DNA from: Aestuariibaculum lutulentum
Lineage (GTDB): Bacteria > Bacteroidota > Bacteroidia > Flavobacteriales > Flavobacteriaceae
Direction: 5' to 3'
Assembly: GCF_032926325.1 (NCBI RefSeq)
Contig: NZ_CP136709.1
Coordinates: 3,132,501 to 3,196,500, forward strand
Length of the DNA stretch: 64,000 nt
Every line of letters starts with the position of its first letter. The stretch's first letter is position 1. The notes beneath the pieces were generated by a model that ran no database searches, was not told the origin of the DNA, and worked only from the letters and a program-made list of their open reading frames with translations. Positions 56,119 through 64,000 of this stretch are shown piece by piece. Both the position numbers and the translations under genes were made by a program.

Positions 56119-56142
56119 CGATTAAAAACATTCATTTAATCG
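56119..56142. repeat. Inverted repeat between pdxH and the CAP lipoprotein gene
   Basis: CGATTAAA (56119-56126) and TTTAATCG (56135-56142) are perfect inverted repeats with an 8-nt spacer. They could be a weak pdxH terminator or an operator for the CAP gene. No T-run follows. Confidence 0.4.
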
Positions 56143-56180
56143 ATTTTAACATTTCCTTAACACTTACTTCGGGTTAGGCT

Positions 56181-56211
56181 TCTAAATTTACAGAACCAAA
56201 TCTAAATTTAC
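56181..56211 (+). promoter_or_regulatory. Direct repeat TCTAAATTTAC directly upstream of the CAP gene
   Basis: The 11-mer TCTAAATTTAC occurs at 56181-56191 and 56201-56211, exactly 20 bp apart, ending 6 nt before the ATG. TAAATTTA also resembles the -7 element. It could be a repeated regulator site or a duplicated promoter. Confidence 0.35.
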
Positions 56212-56217
56212 TTAACC

Positions 56218-56712
56218 ATGAAGTTATTAACCAAATTGCCATTTTTGGCACTTCTAGCTATTTTAACTTTCTCTTGTACCACTGATAGCCTTGAAGATCA
56301 ACCCCTAGGAGAAGAGTTTAGTCTTATTATTTTAGAAGACAAATCAATCGAAGTAGAAATTTTAGAACTTATAAACGATCACAGATTATCAGTCGGACTT
56401 AGTCCTTTAACAGACATGTCTATTGTAAAATCTGTTGCTTACACACACACCGACTATATGGTAGATAACAATGAAGTATCACATGCTAATTTTTTTAAGA
56501 GAAGCGAATACTTAAAGGCCAATGCAGGGGCATCTAAAGTTTCTGAGAATGTAGCTTATGGTTACAGTTCTGCGGAATCGGTAGTTAATGCATGGCTTAA
56601 AAGCGAAGGGCACCGCGCTACCATAGAAGGTGATTTTACCAACTTCGACATTTCAGCCGAAGTAAACTCTGAAGGTAAATGGTATTACACCAATATCTTC
56701 ATAAAAAAATAA
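56218..56712 (+). CDS. CAP/SCP-domain lipoprotein
   Basis: A 164-residue lipoprotein: signal peptide with lipobox FSC followed by TTDSLED. Residues about 40-164 form a CAP (SCP/PR1) domain, with the helix IEVEILELINDHR, the His in VSHANFFKR, SENVAYGYSSAESVV, and SEGHRATI with the second His. CAP domains occur in many exported proteins with binding or, rarely, hydrolytic roles; no partner is indicated here. It ends at a strong terminator. Confidence 0.9.
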   Translation: MKLLTKLPFLALLAILTFSCTTDSLEDQPLGEEFSLIILEDKSIEVEILELINDHRLSVGLSPLTDMSIVKSVAYTHTDYMVDNNEVSHANFFKRSEYLKANAGASKVSENVAYGYSSAESVVNAWLKSEGHRATIEGDFTNFDISAEVNSEGKWYYTNIFIKK

Positions 56713-56815
56713 TTATTTGCTAGTCTCAGTTTGATAGCAATTACAACATAACCTTTTATTTATAATTGGTTATATCTTGATAACTTAATTGTTATTGAAT
56801 TTAGCTTTAGGTATG

Positions 56816-56843
56816 AGCCTCCCTTGGTTGGGGAGGCTTTTTT
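56816..56843 (+). terminator. Terminator downstream of the CAP gene
   Basis: AGCCTCCC (56816-56823) pairs with GGGAGGCT (56831-56838), then a T-run. It is about 100 nt after the stop codon. Confidence 0.85.
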
Positions 56844-56900
56844 GTATTATAAATCCTAAACTGTAAGTATACTGTTATTTATAACTGCTTAAAAATTTAT

Positions 56901-57083
56901 TTAAAAACCTTGACCTAAAATATTCCTGATAGCATTTTTAAATTCTTCTGTAATTTCATTTTTCATGGTAATATTAAAGTCATTAGTGACTTTTAAAATT
57001 ATATGGGAAACAGGTTTAATTAAATTATTATAATCGCTAACACTGTTTACATAAGATCTTTTGTCGGAATTGGAATAAACCAT
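56901..57083 (-). CDS. Small unknown ORF (60 residues)
   Basis: An ATG-started 60-residue ORF, MVYSNSDKRSYVNSVSDYNN, then a hydrophobic strand-like segment (VSHIILKV) and a charged helix (EITEEFKNAIRNIL). I do not recognise it. It lies 30 nt after another small minus-strand ORF in an otherwise gene-free 758-nt stretch. It may be a real small gene or a remnant of a larger one. Confidence 0.4.
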   Translation of the reverse strand: MVYSNSDKRSYVNSVSDYNNLIKPVSHIILKVTNDFNITMKNEITEEFKNAIRNILGQGF

Positions 57084-57113
57084 GTTTATACAATCCCAAA
57101 TTTCATTTATTTC

Positions 57114-57275
57114 TTAGGAGATTTTATAATCAATTAATTCTTTAAAGTTTTGATTTAATAAGTTGTACGCTGCATAATATTCTGAATCATGAAACTTCGA
57201 AAATTGTTTATTTGTTAATTCAAGAAACACTACTTTTTCAAACAATTGTGCTTGTTCATTAGTACTTTTTAACAT
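57114..57275 (-). CDS. Small unknown ORF (53 residues)
   Basis: An ATG-started 53-residue ORF (MLKSTNEQAQLFEKVVFLEL, then NKQFSKFHDSEYYAAYNLLN, ending LIDYKIS). The frame stays open 13 codons upstream (ITFKNEFLIPKL), so a non-ATG start is possible. Helical, charged, no signal peptide; no family recognised. It could form a two-gene unit with the next ORF. From 57276 to 57400 I see nothing else. Confidence 0.38.
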   Translation of the reverse strand: MLKSTNEQAQLFEKVVFLELTNKQFSKFHDSEYYAAYNLLNQNFKELIDYKIS

Positions 57276-57401
57276 CAACTTAGGTATTAGAAATTCATTT
57301 TTGAAAGTAATCTATTAACACTTCTTTCATATAAACGTAACTAAGCGAGTTATTGTTACAACAATTTAAATTAAGATGAGATAGGTAAGGATTAAAAATT
57401 A

Positions 57402-57435
57402 AAAACCCACTTAAGATTCTTCCTAAGTGGGTTTT
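57402..57435 (-). terminator. Terminator of the 3' T9SS adhesin operon
   Basis: AAAACCCACTTA (57402-57413) pairs with TAAGTGGGTTTT (57424-57435), a 12-bp perfect stem. It lies 35 nt beyond the stop of the PorE-like OmpA gene, with T residues following on the minus strand. Confidence 0.88.
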
Positions 57436-57470
57436 AAAAAAATTGAATTTAGCTTTATTTTTTGTTTTTG

Positions 57471-59387
57471 TTATTCCATTTTTATAACAATAAACTGTGT
57501 ACGTCTGTTTAACTGGTGGGCAGCCTCTTCACAATCTTCACTACCATCACATCCGTTTGTTAATCTACGCTCACCAAATCCTTCATGAGCTGTTATACGT
57601 TCGGCAGCAACTCCATGTGATATTAAATATTCATAAGTAGAGTTAGCTCTGTCGATAGATAATTTATCGTTATAAGATAAGGTACCTCTGGAATCGGTGT
57701 GCGATTCAATTCTGATTACCATATCAGGATACTGGTTTACCATTAGGTCAACAATTTTATCTAATTCTAAAGCTGCATCAGGTCTGATGTTATGTTTATC
57801 GAAGTCGAAGTAAATTGTATTTAACTCGGCTAGAGTCACCACATCTTCAACAGGATTTAGTAATAAGTTAGCTGTAATTGTTGTTAATTCGGTTTTTAAA
57901 TTTTTAGAGGTAAATGTTCTGTAGTCCTCTATGTATTTCTCATGACTTCCAACAACTTTGTAATCCTGATTTCTGTCTATATTAATAGAGTAATATCCTT
58001 TTTCGTCGGTTTCCATATAGGCAATTTCTGCACCTTTTTCATCGTATAATTTGATGGTTGAATTGGCTATTGGATTACCATTAATAGCATCTGAAACCAC
58101 ACCTTCAACTTTTAAAGGCGGTATTCTGTTATAAGCATAAATGTCGTCATCACCTTTTCCTCCAGATCTGTTTGATGCAAAATAACCAGAAGTACCATTA
58201 GCACTCATCGTGAAAGAAAAGTCATCGTTACTGGAATTAACAGGTGTACCTAAATTTATAACATCTATAATATTATCATTCTCATCGTTTACCGTTGCAA
58301 AAACGTCTAATAATCCTAAACCTACGTGTCCGTCTGAAGAGAAGAACAGAGTACCTTCATTATTAATAAAAGGAAAACCTTCTGCACTATTTGTATTTAC
58401 TACATTCCCTAAGTTTTTAGGTTCACCTAAAACACCATCGGCAGAGATGTCAACCACATAGATATCTGAACCTCCAAAACCACCAGGTCTGTCTGATGCG
58501 AAGTAAAGTTTTGTATCGTCGCTATTTAAAGCAGCATGTTGTGTTGAGAAATTATCGCTGTTAATTGGTAAATCTTCAACATCTGTCCAGATACTATCTC
58601 TAAATGTTGCGCGATAAATTTTCATGTTCGTAAGACCTTTAGAGTCTTTGTTTTCTACATTATCTTTAAAGTTATTTCTGGAGAAATACATGTATTTTCC
58701 GTCTTTAGTGATAGTCACAGGACCATCGTGGAAAACAGTATTAATATCGCCATTTAACTTTTTGGTGTGATCAACTTCTTCTTTAGAGTCTACGTCGGTA
58801 ACATAAACATCTAAAAACGGTTGTTCGTTCCAACCATATAAACGTTTAATGGCAACACCAGCATCGCGGGAAGAACAGAAGTAAATTTTACCATCATGCT
58901 CATAAGCTCCAAAATCACTATACTCAGAATTGAAATCGAACTTATCTAAGAAATACTGTTGTTTGGCATTAAAGACATTTGTAATGAAATTCGAATCCTT
59001 AGAGAAGTCGTTATTATTTACAACACCGCCAGAATCTTTATAACGTTGTAACCATTTTTCCGATGCATCGTAATCTTTAACACCACGTAAAGATTGAGCG
59101 TAACTGTAATAATACTCAATAGGAACATTATCTTGTTCAACAACTTTTTTGTAATATTTAGAGGCGTTTTTCGGATCTCTTAACAGGGCATAACAATCGG
59201 CCAACTTTCTTGTTGCGTAATCTTTGTTGTAATTTTTAGCAATAAGTTCTTTATAAACTTCAGCCGCTTTTACAAAAGAGAATTTATTGAATAGCGTGTC
59301 TGCGTGATTTTGTTTTCCTTGCTGTGCAAACACAGTTACGGTTAACATTAGCGCAGCGAATACTAAAATGTAATTTTTAATCTTCAT
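57471..59387 (-). CDS. PorE-like OmpA family protein (TPR, PD40 propeller, CRD, OmpA_C)
   Basis: A 638-residue exported protein (signal peptide MKIKNYILVFAALMLTVTVF, then AQ). Domain order: TPR-like helices (about 25-140), a PD40/WD40-type propeller (about 150-420, with repeated YFASDRPGGFGGSDIY-like blades), a carboxypeptidase-regulatory-like domain (about 425-500, VEGVVSDAINGNPIANSTI) and an OmpA C-terminal peptidoglycan-binding domain (about 520-635, IYFDFDKHNIRPDA, then IESHTDSRGTLSYN, then NRRTQF). This is the architecture of P. gingivalis PorE, which ties the T9SS to peptidoglycan. It is the third gene after the adhesin and PorP/SprF genes, 11 nt from the latter, so it probably anchors that module. 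Confidence 0.9.
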   Translation of the reverse strand: MKIKNYILVFAALMLTVTVFAQQGKQNHADTLFNKFSFVKAAEVYKELIAKNYNKDYATRKLADCYALLRDPKNASKYYKKVVEQDNVPIEYYYSYAQSLRGVKDYDASEKWLQRYKDSGGVVNNNDFSKDSNFITNVFNAKQQYFLDKFDFNSEYSDFGAYEHDGKIYFCSSRDAGVAIKRLYGWNEQPFLDVYVTDVDSKEEVDHTKKLNGDINTVFHDGPVTITKDGKYMYFSRNNFKDNVENKDSKGLTNMKIYRATFRDSIWTDVEDLPINSDNFSTQHAALNSDDTKLYFASDRPGGFGGSDIYVVDISADGVLGEPKNLGNVVNTNSAEGFPFINNEGTLFFSSDGHVGLGLLDVFATVNDENDNIIDVINLGTPVNSSNDDFSFTMSANGTSGYFASNRSGGKGDDDIYAYNRIPPLKVEGVVSDAINGNPIANSTIKLYDEKGAEIAYMETDEKGYYSINIDRNQDYKVVGSHEKYIEDYRTFTSKNLKTELTTITANLLLNPVEDVVTLAELNTIYFDFDKHNIRPDAALELDKIVDLMVNQYPDMVIRIESHTDSRGTLSYNDKLSIDRANSTYEYLISHGVAAERITAHEGFGERRLTNGCDGSEDCEEAAHQLNRRTQFIVIKME

Positions 59388-59398
59388 ATCTTAGGGTA

Positions 59399-60325
59399 TT
59401 AGAAGTATCTAGGTGATTTTAGTTTAGTACTTAAGAATTTGAATTCGTAAATAAGCAGGATTTCATGTGTTCCTGTTGTATAGTCTGCTATATCAGAAAT
59501 GGCTTTCTCGTATGCATAACCTATACGTAGTTGTCGTGAAATTTGAAAATCTACAATACCTCCAATCGCAGCAGTTTGCTCGTTAATTCTATACGAACCT
59601 CCTAACCAGAATTTTTCATTGAACAAGAAGTTAGCTGTAAGATCGTATGATAAAGGGGCACCGTTTGTTGCTTTTATTAAGTATGCTGGTTTGAATTTTA
59701 CCTTATCACCAAGATTGAAAACATATCCACCGGTAAAGTAATAACTTAAACGATCTAAAGCTTCATAGCCTTCTTCCGTATTTCTATCGGTGTTTAAGAC
59801 TCTTGGGGTAGATAAACCTAAATACCATTTGTCCGTACTCCAGTAAACACCTAAACCTATATTTGGCGACCAGCGATTAGAAAATCCTCTAAAGTAGGTG
59901 TCTTCAATAACAGTAGGATCGTTTAAAAATTCATCATCCAGACTGTATTGAGTAAATCCTCCTTTAATACCGAAAGCCAGTTTTCCTGTTTTTCCGGTTG
60001 GAATGGCATAAGAGAAATCACCGTACAGATACGTGAAATTTTCAGGACCCAAATCGTCTTCTATAAACGACAAACCTAAACCTATTCTGTCATTTCTTAA
60101 CGGACTATGAATAGATAACGTTTGTGTTATAGGACCACCTTTAAACCCAACCCACTGGCTTCTGTGCAATCCAACAATGCTCAAGGCTTCTCTACTACCG
60201 GCATAAGCCGGGTTAACAGATATTGTATTATACATGTACTGTGTGAACTGCGGTAATTGTTGCGCAAGTCCAACCGTACAGCTTAATAATGCAATAGCGA
60301 TTACGTAATGTTTAAAAAGTTTCAT
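59399..60325 (-). CDS. PorP/SprF-family T9SS outer-membrane protein
   Basis: A 308-residue beta-barrel with a signal peptide (MKLFKHYVIAIALLSCTVGL, then AQ) and the family start LPQFTQYMYNTISVNPAYAG, then HRSQWVGFKGGP. It lies 12 nt downstream of the repeat adhesin with a type B sorting domain and 11 nt upstream of the PorE-like gene. By the SprB-SprF precedent it is inferred to be the dedicated partner of that adhesin. It is clearly distinct in sequence from the SprF of the first operon. Confidence 0.92.
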   Translation of the reverse strand: MKLFKHYVIAIALLSCTVGLAQQLPQFTQYMYNTISVNPAYAGSREALSIVGLHRSQWVGFKGGPITQTLSIHSPLRNDRIGLGLSFIEDDLGPENFTYLYGDFSYAIPTGKTGKLAFGIKGGFTQYSLDDEFLNDPTVIEDTYFRGFSNRWSPNIGLGVYWSTDKWYLGLSTPRVLNTDRNTEEGYEALDRLSYYFTGGYVFNLGDKVKFKPAYLIKATNGAPLSYDLTANFLFNEKFWLGGSYRINEQTAAIGGIVDFQISRQLRIGYAYEKAISDIADYTTGTHEILLIYEFKFLSTKLKSPRYF

Positions 60326-60337
60326 AGGTTAAGATTT

Positions 60338-63300
60338 TTATTTAGTTCCTAAATAAACTGGTCCTGTAAATGGTGCCAATCCACTATCTTTTAATGTTAT
60401 TATATAATAATACGTTCCGTTTGGTACTGTATCAGAAGTTCCGAAAGAAGACTTATTAGAATTTCCTCTCCAGTCTCCCAGATTTTCTCCAAGCGTATAG
60501 TTGCTAGATTCATAAATTAAAGCTCCCCAACGGTTGAAGATCTTAACATCTGCTACAAATCCACATAATTCGATTCCTTTAATATCAAATGACTCGTTGT
60601 AAGCGTCTCCGTTAGGTGTTACAGCTTTTGAAATTACAATGTCATTTTCACCACATGGTAATACCACACAATCTGAATTAACCTGAAGTGTAAGTTCTGT
60701 TTCGTAGATAGAACCATCTCTTGTGGTCTTGTATTTAACTAAGAATTCTAATACTTCTCCAGGATTGAAATCTTCTCCAAGTTGTAATTTCGTTGGATCG
60801 AAAATTGAACCTATTAAAGTAGCTACATTAGATCCAGAAAGGAATTCCCAAACCCCTTGAAGGTTTACATCACTTGGAATCAGGTCTTGTATGATATCTT
60901 TCAAGTCTACAGCGCCATCGTCATAACATAGTGGTGCTGCAGTAGTTTGAGTTGTTACTGTTTGAATTGCAATTAATACAGTTTGTGTATAAACAGATTC
61001 GTTACCACAAGCATCAGTTGCTGTCCAGGTTCTTGTAATTTGGTAATCTACAAAAACGTTATCTACAAAAGTACTTTCTTCAGTAAATTCTACAGTATAT
61101 TCAGAACAGTCGGTAAATTCAAGTTCCGGAGCATCTGGAATATCTAATGAAGTAACAGCTATGGTTTCTTCATATTCAGTAACATTCTCAGGAGCTTTAG
61201 TATCCTGAACCGTGATGTTTTGAGTATGAGAAATTGCGTTACCACATTCATCAGTTGCTGTCCAGGTACGAGCAATTGAATAACTAGAAGGACAAGAACC
61301 GTCTGTTCTTACATCTTCTACAGTTACCGTGGCATTTCCACAGTTATCTGTAGCTGTTAAAACGACATCGTCAATGGTAGGAACCGCATCACATTCTACA
61401 GTTATATCTGTAGGTAATGATTCAACAAAGGTTGGTGCCGTAGTATCAATAACCGTAATAGTTTGTGTAGCTGTAGAAGCATTTCCACAATCATCGGTCG
61501 CTGTCCATGTTCTGGTAATTATTTTGGTATTACCACAAGCAGCAACCTCAGAATCACTTTCTGTGATGGTTACATTACCACAAGTATCGGTAGCCGTAGC
61601 GACACCAGTACTCACGCTTGTTTCATCTTCAGAGCATTCAATAGTTACGTTATCCGGAGCTGTAATTGTTGGAGCAACAGTATCAACTATAGTAATGGTC
61701 TGCGTTGCAGAAATAGGGTTACCACATTCATCAGTAGCCGTCCAGGTTCTAGTAATTACTTTGGTATTACCACAAGCCGTTACAACATCATCACTTTCAG
61801 TAATTGTTACATCACCACAAGTATCAGTAGCTGTAGCTACACCCGTATTAGCACTAGTTTCGTCTTCATTACACTCGATAGTGACATCGGCAGGTACTGT
61901 TAATACCGGAGGCGTTGTATCTTGAACAGTAATAGTTTGCGTTGCAGAAGTAGGGTTACCACATTCATCAGTAGCCGTCCATGTTCTGGTGATTACTTTC
62001 GTATTACCACAAGCCGTTACAACATCATCACTTTCAGTAATTGTTACATCACCACAAGTATCAGTAGCTGTAGCTACACCCGTATTAGCACTAGTTTCGT
62101 CTTCATTACACTCGATAGTGACATCGGCAGGTACTGTTAATACCGGAGGCGTTGTATCTTGAACAGTAATAGTTTGCGTTGCAGAAGTAGGGTTACCACA
62201 TTCATCAGTAGCCGTCCATGTTCTGGTGATTACTTTCGTATTACCACAAGCCGTTACAACATCATCAGTTTCAGTAATAGTTACATCCCCGCAAGTATCC
62301 GTAGCAGTAGCTACACCAGTATTAGCACTAGTTTCATCTTCAGTACACTCGATAGTGACATCAGCAGGTATTGTTAATACCGGAGGCGTTGTATCTTGAA
62401 CTGTAATAGTTTGCGTTGCAGAAGTAGGGTTACCACACTCATCAGTAGCTGTCCATGTTCTGGTGATTACTTTCGTATTACCACAAGCCGTTACAACTTC
62501 ATCAGTTTCAGTAATTGTTACATCCCCGCAAGTATCCGTAGCAGTAGCTACACCAGTATTAGCACTAGTTTCATCTTCAGTACACTCGATAGTGACATCA
62601 GCAGGTATTGTTAATACCGGAGGCGTTGTATCTTGAACTGTAATAGTTTGCGTTGCAGAAGTAGGGTTACCACACTCATCAGTAGCCGTCCATGTTCTGG
62701 TGATTACTTTCGTATTACCACAAGCCGTTACAACATCATCAGTTGCAGTAATAGTTACATCCCCGCAAGTATCCGTAGCAGTAGCTACACCAGTATTAGC
62801 ACTAGTTTCATCTTCAGTACACTCGATAGTGACATCAGCAGGTATTGTTAATACCGGAGGCGTTGTATCTTGAACTGTAATAATCTGCGTTGCAGAAGAA
62901 GGGTTACCACACTCATCAGTAGCTGTCCATGTTCTGGTGATTACTTTCGTATTACCACAAGTCGTTACAACATCATCAGTTTCAGTAATAGTTACATCCC
63001 CGCAAGTATCCGTAGCAGTAGCTACACCAGTATTAGCACTAGTTTCATCTTCAGTACACTCGATAGTGACATCAGCAGGTACTGTTAATACCGGAGGCGT
63101 TGTATCTTGAACTGAAATAGTCTGCGTTGCAGAAGTAGGGTTACCACATTCATCAGTAGCAGTCCATGTTCTGGTGATTACTTTCGTATTACCACAAGCC
63201 GTAACAACGTCATCACTTTCTGTGATGGTTACATCACCACAAGTATCAGTAGCTGTAGCTAGACCAGTATTAGCACTAGTTTCGTCTTCAGTACACTCGA

Positions 63301-64000
63301 TAGTGATATCGGCAGGTACTGTTAATACCGGAGGCGTTGTATCTTGAACTGTAATAATCTGCGTTGCAGAAGAAGGGTTACCACATTCATCAGTAGCCGT
63401 CCATGTTCTGGTGATTACTTTCGTATTACCACAAGCCGTTACAACATCATCACTTTCAGTAATGGTTACATCACTACACGTGTCGGTTGATGTTGCAATA
63501 CCTGTATTAGCACTAGTTTCATCTTCAGTACACTCGATAGTGACATCAGCAGGTACTGTTAATACCGGAGGCGTTGTATCTTCGATTGTGAAGGTTGCGG
63601 TTGTAGTTGATTCATTTCCACAAGCATCAGTAGCTGTAAAGATTACCGTAGCCGAACCAGTATTTCCACAATCATCACTCAAAATAGTGAAATTATTAGA
63701 CCAGATAATTACGGAACAATCGTCTGTTGCAACAGCACCGCCATTTGAGTTTAGCCAATCGTTTAATTCTGTTACGTTTCCAGCACCATCACATTCAGCC
63801 ACATAAGCAGCAGCTGCAGTTGTGATTGTTGGAGCAGTTGTATCTTTAATGATATATGTTGCAGTTGTAGTTGTTTTATTCCCACAAGCATCGGTAGCTG
63901 TAAAGGTTACCAAAATACCATTACCGTCACAATCAACAGTTGTATTTTGTCCATAATCATTAGACCAAATTACTTCACCACAGTTATCAGTAGCCGTTGC
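60338..64000 (-). CDS. HYR-like repeat adhesin with T9SS type B sorting domain (5' end outside window)
   Basis: The frame is open to the window edge, so the N-terminus and signal peptide are missing; at least 1220 residues are visible. The protein is a string of about 79-residue, hyalin-repeat-like Ig-fold modules (DTTPPVLTVPADVTIEC, then TDTCGDVTI, CGNTKVITRTWTATDECGNP). Eight are nearly identical, with more diverged ones at both ends. Two or more regularly spaced Cys per module may form disulfides. The C-terminal 95 residues are a type B gliding-associated sorting domain (AVTPNGDAYNESFDIKGIEL, then VKIFNRWG, ending GPVYLGTK). The first gene of this operon is followed by PorP/SprF and PorE-like genes. 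It is an inferred surface adhesin or filament. Confidence 0.92.
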   Translation of the reverse strand, partial: ATATDNCGEVIWSNDYGQNTTVDCDGNGILVTFTATDACGNKTTTTATYIIKDTTAPTITTAAAAYVAECDGAGNVTELNDWLNSNGGAVATDDCSVIIWSNNFTILSDDCGNTGSATVIFTATDACGNESTTTATFTIEDTTPPVLTVPADVTIECTEDETSANTGIATSTDTCSDVTITESDDVVTACGNTKVITRTWTATDECGNPSSATQIITVQDTTPPVLTVPADITIECTEDETSANTGLATATDTCGDVTITESDDVVTACGNTKVITRTWTATDECGNPTSATQTISVQDTTPPVLTVPADVTIECTEDETSANTGVATATDTCGDVTITETDDVVTTCGNTKVITRTWTATDECGNPSSATQIITVQDTTPPVLTIPADVTIECTEDETSANTGVATATDTCGDVTITATDDVVTACGNTKVITRTWTATDECGNPTSATQTITVQDTTPPVLTIPADVTIECTEDETSANTGVATATDTCGDVTITETDEVVTACGNTKVITRTWTATDECGNPTSATQTITVQDTTPPVLTIPADVTIECTEDETSANTGVATATDTCGDVTITETDDVVTACGNTKVITRTWTATDECGNPTSATQTITVQDTTPPVLTVPADVTIECNEDETSANTGVATATDTCGDVTITESDDVVTACGNTKVITRTWTATDECGNPTSATQTITVQDTTPPVLTVPADVTIECNEDETSANTGVATATDTCGDVTITESDDVVTACGNTKVITRTWTATDECGNPISATQTITIVDTVAPTITAPDNVTIECSEDETSVSTGVATATDTCGNVTITESDSEVAACGNTKIITRTWTATDDCGNASTATQTITVIDTTAPTFVESLPTDITVECDAVPTIDDVVLTATDNCGNATVTVEDVRTDGSCPSSYSIARTWTATDECGNAISHTQNITVQDTKAPENVTEYEETIAVTSLDIPDAPELEFTDCSEYTVEFTEESTFVDNVFVDYQITRTWTATDACGNESVYTQTVLIAIQTVTTQTTAAPLCYDDGAVDLKDIIQDLIPSDVNLQGVWEFLSGSNVATLIGSIFDPTKLQLGEDFNPGEVLEFLVKYKTTRDGSIYETELTLQVNSDCVVLPCGENDIVISKAVTPNGDAYNESFDIKGIELCGFVADVKIFNRWGALIYESSNYTLGENLGDWRGNSNKSSFGTSDTVPNGTYYYIITLKDSGLAPFTGPVYLGTK
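61685..63580 (-). repeat. Eight tandem 237-bp repeats in the adhesin gene
   Basis: Eight 237-bp units, each encoding one 79-residue module, run head to tail; a ninth, diverged unit follows at 61448-61684. Long stretches are base-identical between neighbours, for example the same 70 nt from the middle of each unit at 61970, 62207 and 62681. Identity blocks cross unit borders, which indicates recent duplication or gene conversion. Confidence 0.93.

Noticed and set aside
61329..63806. Long series of open plus-strand frames over the adhesin gene, several of 72 codons at 237-bp spacing
   Set aside because: They are the antisense of the tandem repeats, rich in Ser, Cys and Thr, and repeat only because the coding repeats do. 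The minus-strand frame has clear domains.

Overview
The window is AT-rich DNA from a member of the Bacteroidota, almost certainly a flavobacterium (family Flavobacteriaceae). Three things point there. It carries type IX secretion (T9SS) and gliding genes: an SprB-like giant adhesin with SprF, PorQ, a second PorP/SprF protein and a PorE-like OmpA protein. Many genes are preceded by the Bacteroidota promoter element TAnnTTTG, sometimes with TTG about 20 nt upstream. It also has family-typical genes such as a fused E1 alpha/beta ketoacid dehydrogenase, a PyrR-PyrB-RNase Z operon and DUF2007 proteins. I saw no phage, transposon, integron, CRISPR array or tRNA. Apart from the two ends this looks like ordinary chromosomal backbone.

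Layout. Positions 1-16576 (+) hold an sprB-type gliding operon: a coiled-coil/repeat protein (5' end outside the window), a 4603-residue SprB-like adhesin with a type B T9SS sorting domain, and SprF. Positions 16600-21535 hold an MFS transporter, a glutamine cyclotransferase lipoprotein, the SRP RNA gene, a short-chain dehydrogenase and a thioredoxin-fold lipoprotein lacking CXXC. Positions 21800-30800 hold an asymmetric ABC-F ATPase, two DUF2007 paralogues, a TSUP permease, pheT, an unknown small protein, DoxX and the fused E1 dehydrogenase. Positions 30900-39450 (-) hold a pseudo-M1 peptidase fused to an outer-membrane barrel, a LOG-family hydrolase, uvrA, an unknown anchored protein and ACP phosphodiesterase. 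Positions 39500-49340 hold glmM, a DUF3124 lipoprotein, an LpxL-type acyltransferase, rhomboid, lon, a double-DTG aspartic protease with PDZ, porQ, cmk and a Kbp-like LysM protein. Positions 49500-56720 hold rpsA, the pyrR-pyrB-x-DUF3291-rnz operon, an unknown protein, pdxH and a CAP-domain lipoprotein. Positions 56900-57280 hold two tiny unknown ORFs. Positions 57471-64000 (-) hold a second T9SS type B module: a HYR-like repeat adhesin (5' end outside the window), PorP/SprF and PorE-like OmpA.

How it fits together. The window holds two complete cargo-plus-partner sets for type B T9SS substrates, plus PorQ, a core T9SS accessory. Both cargo proteins are long repeat proteins. Repeats are near-identical at DNA level in the 3' adhesin (237-bp units), and strongly conserved 48-bp repeats occur in the coiled-coil gene of the 5' operon, so both loci can change length by recombination. 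The most unusual proteins are those with degenerate active sites: the ABC-F ATPase, the pseudo-M1/barrel fusion, the pseudo-thioredoxin lipoprotein, and the E1 enzyme with exchanged metal-ligand residues. Convergent genes are mostly separated by clear bidirectional hairpin terminators.
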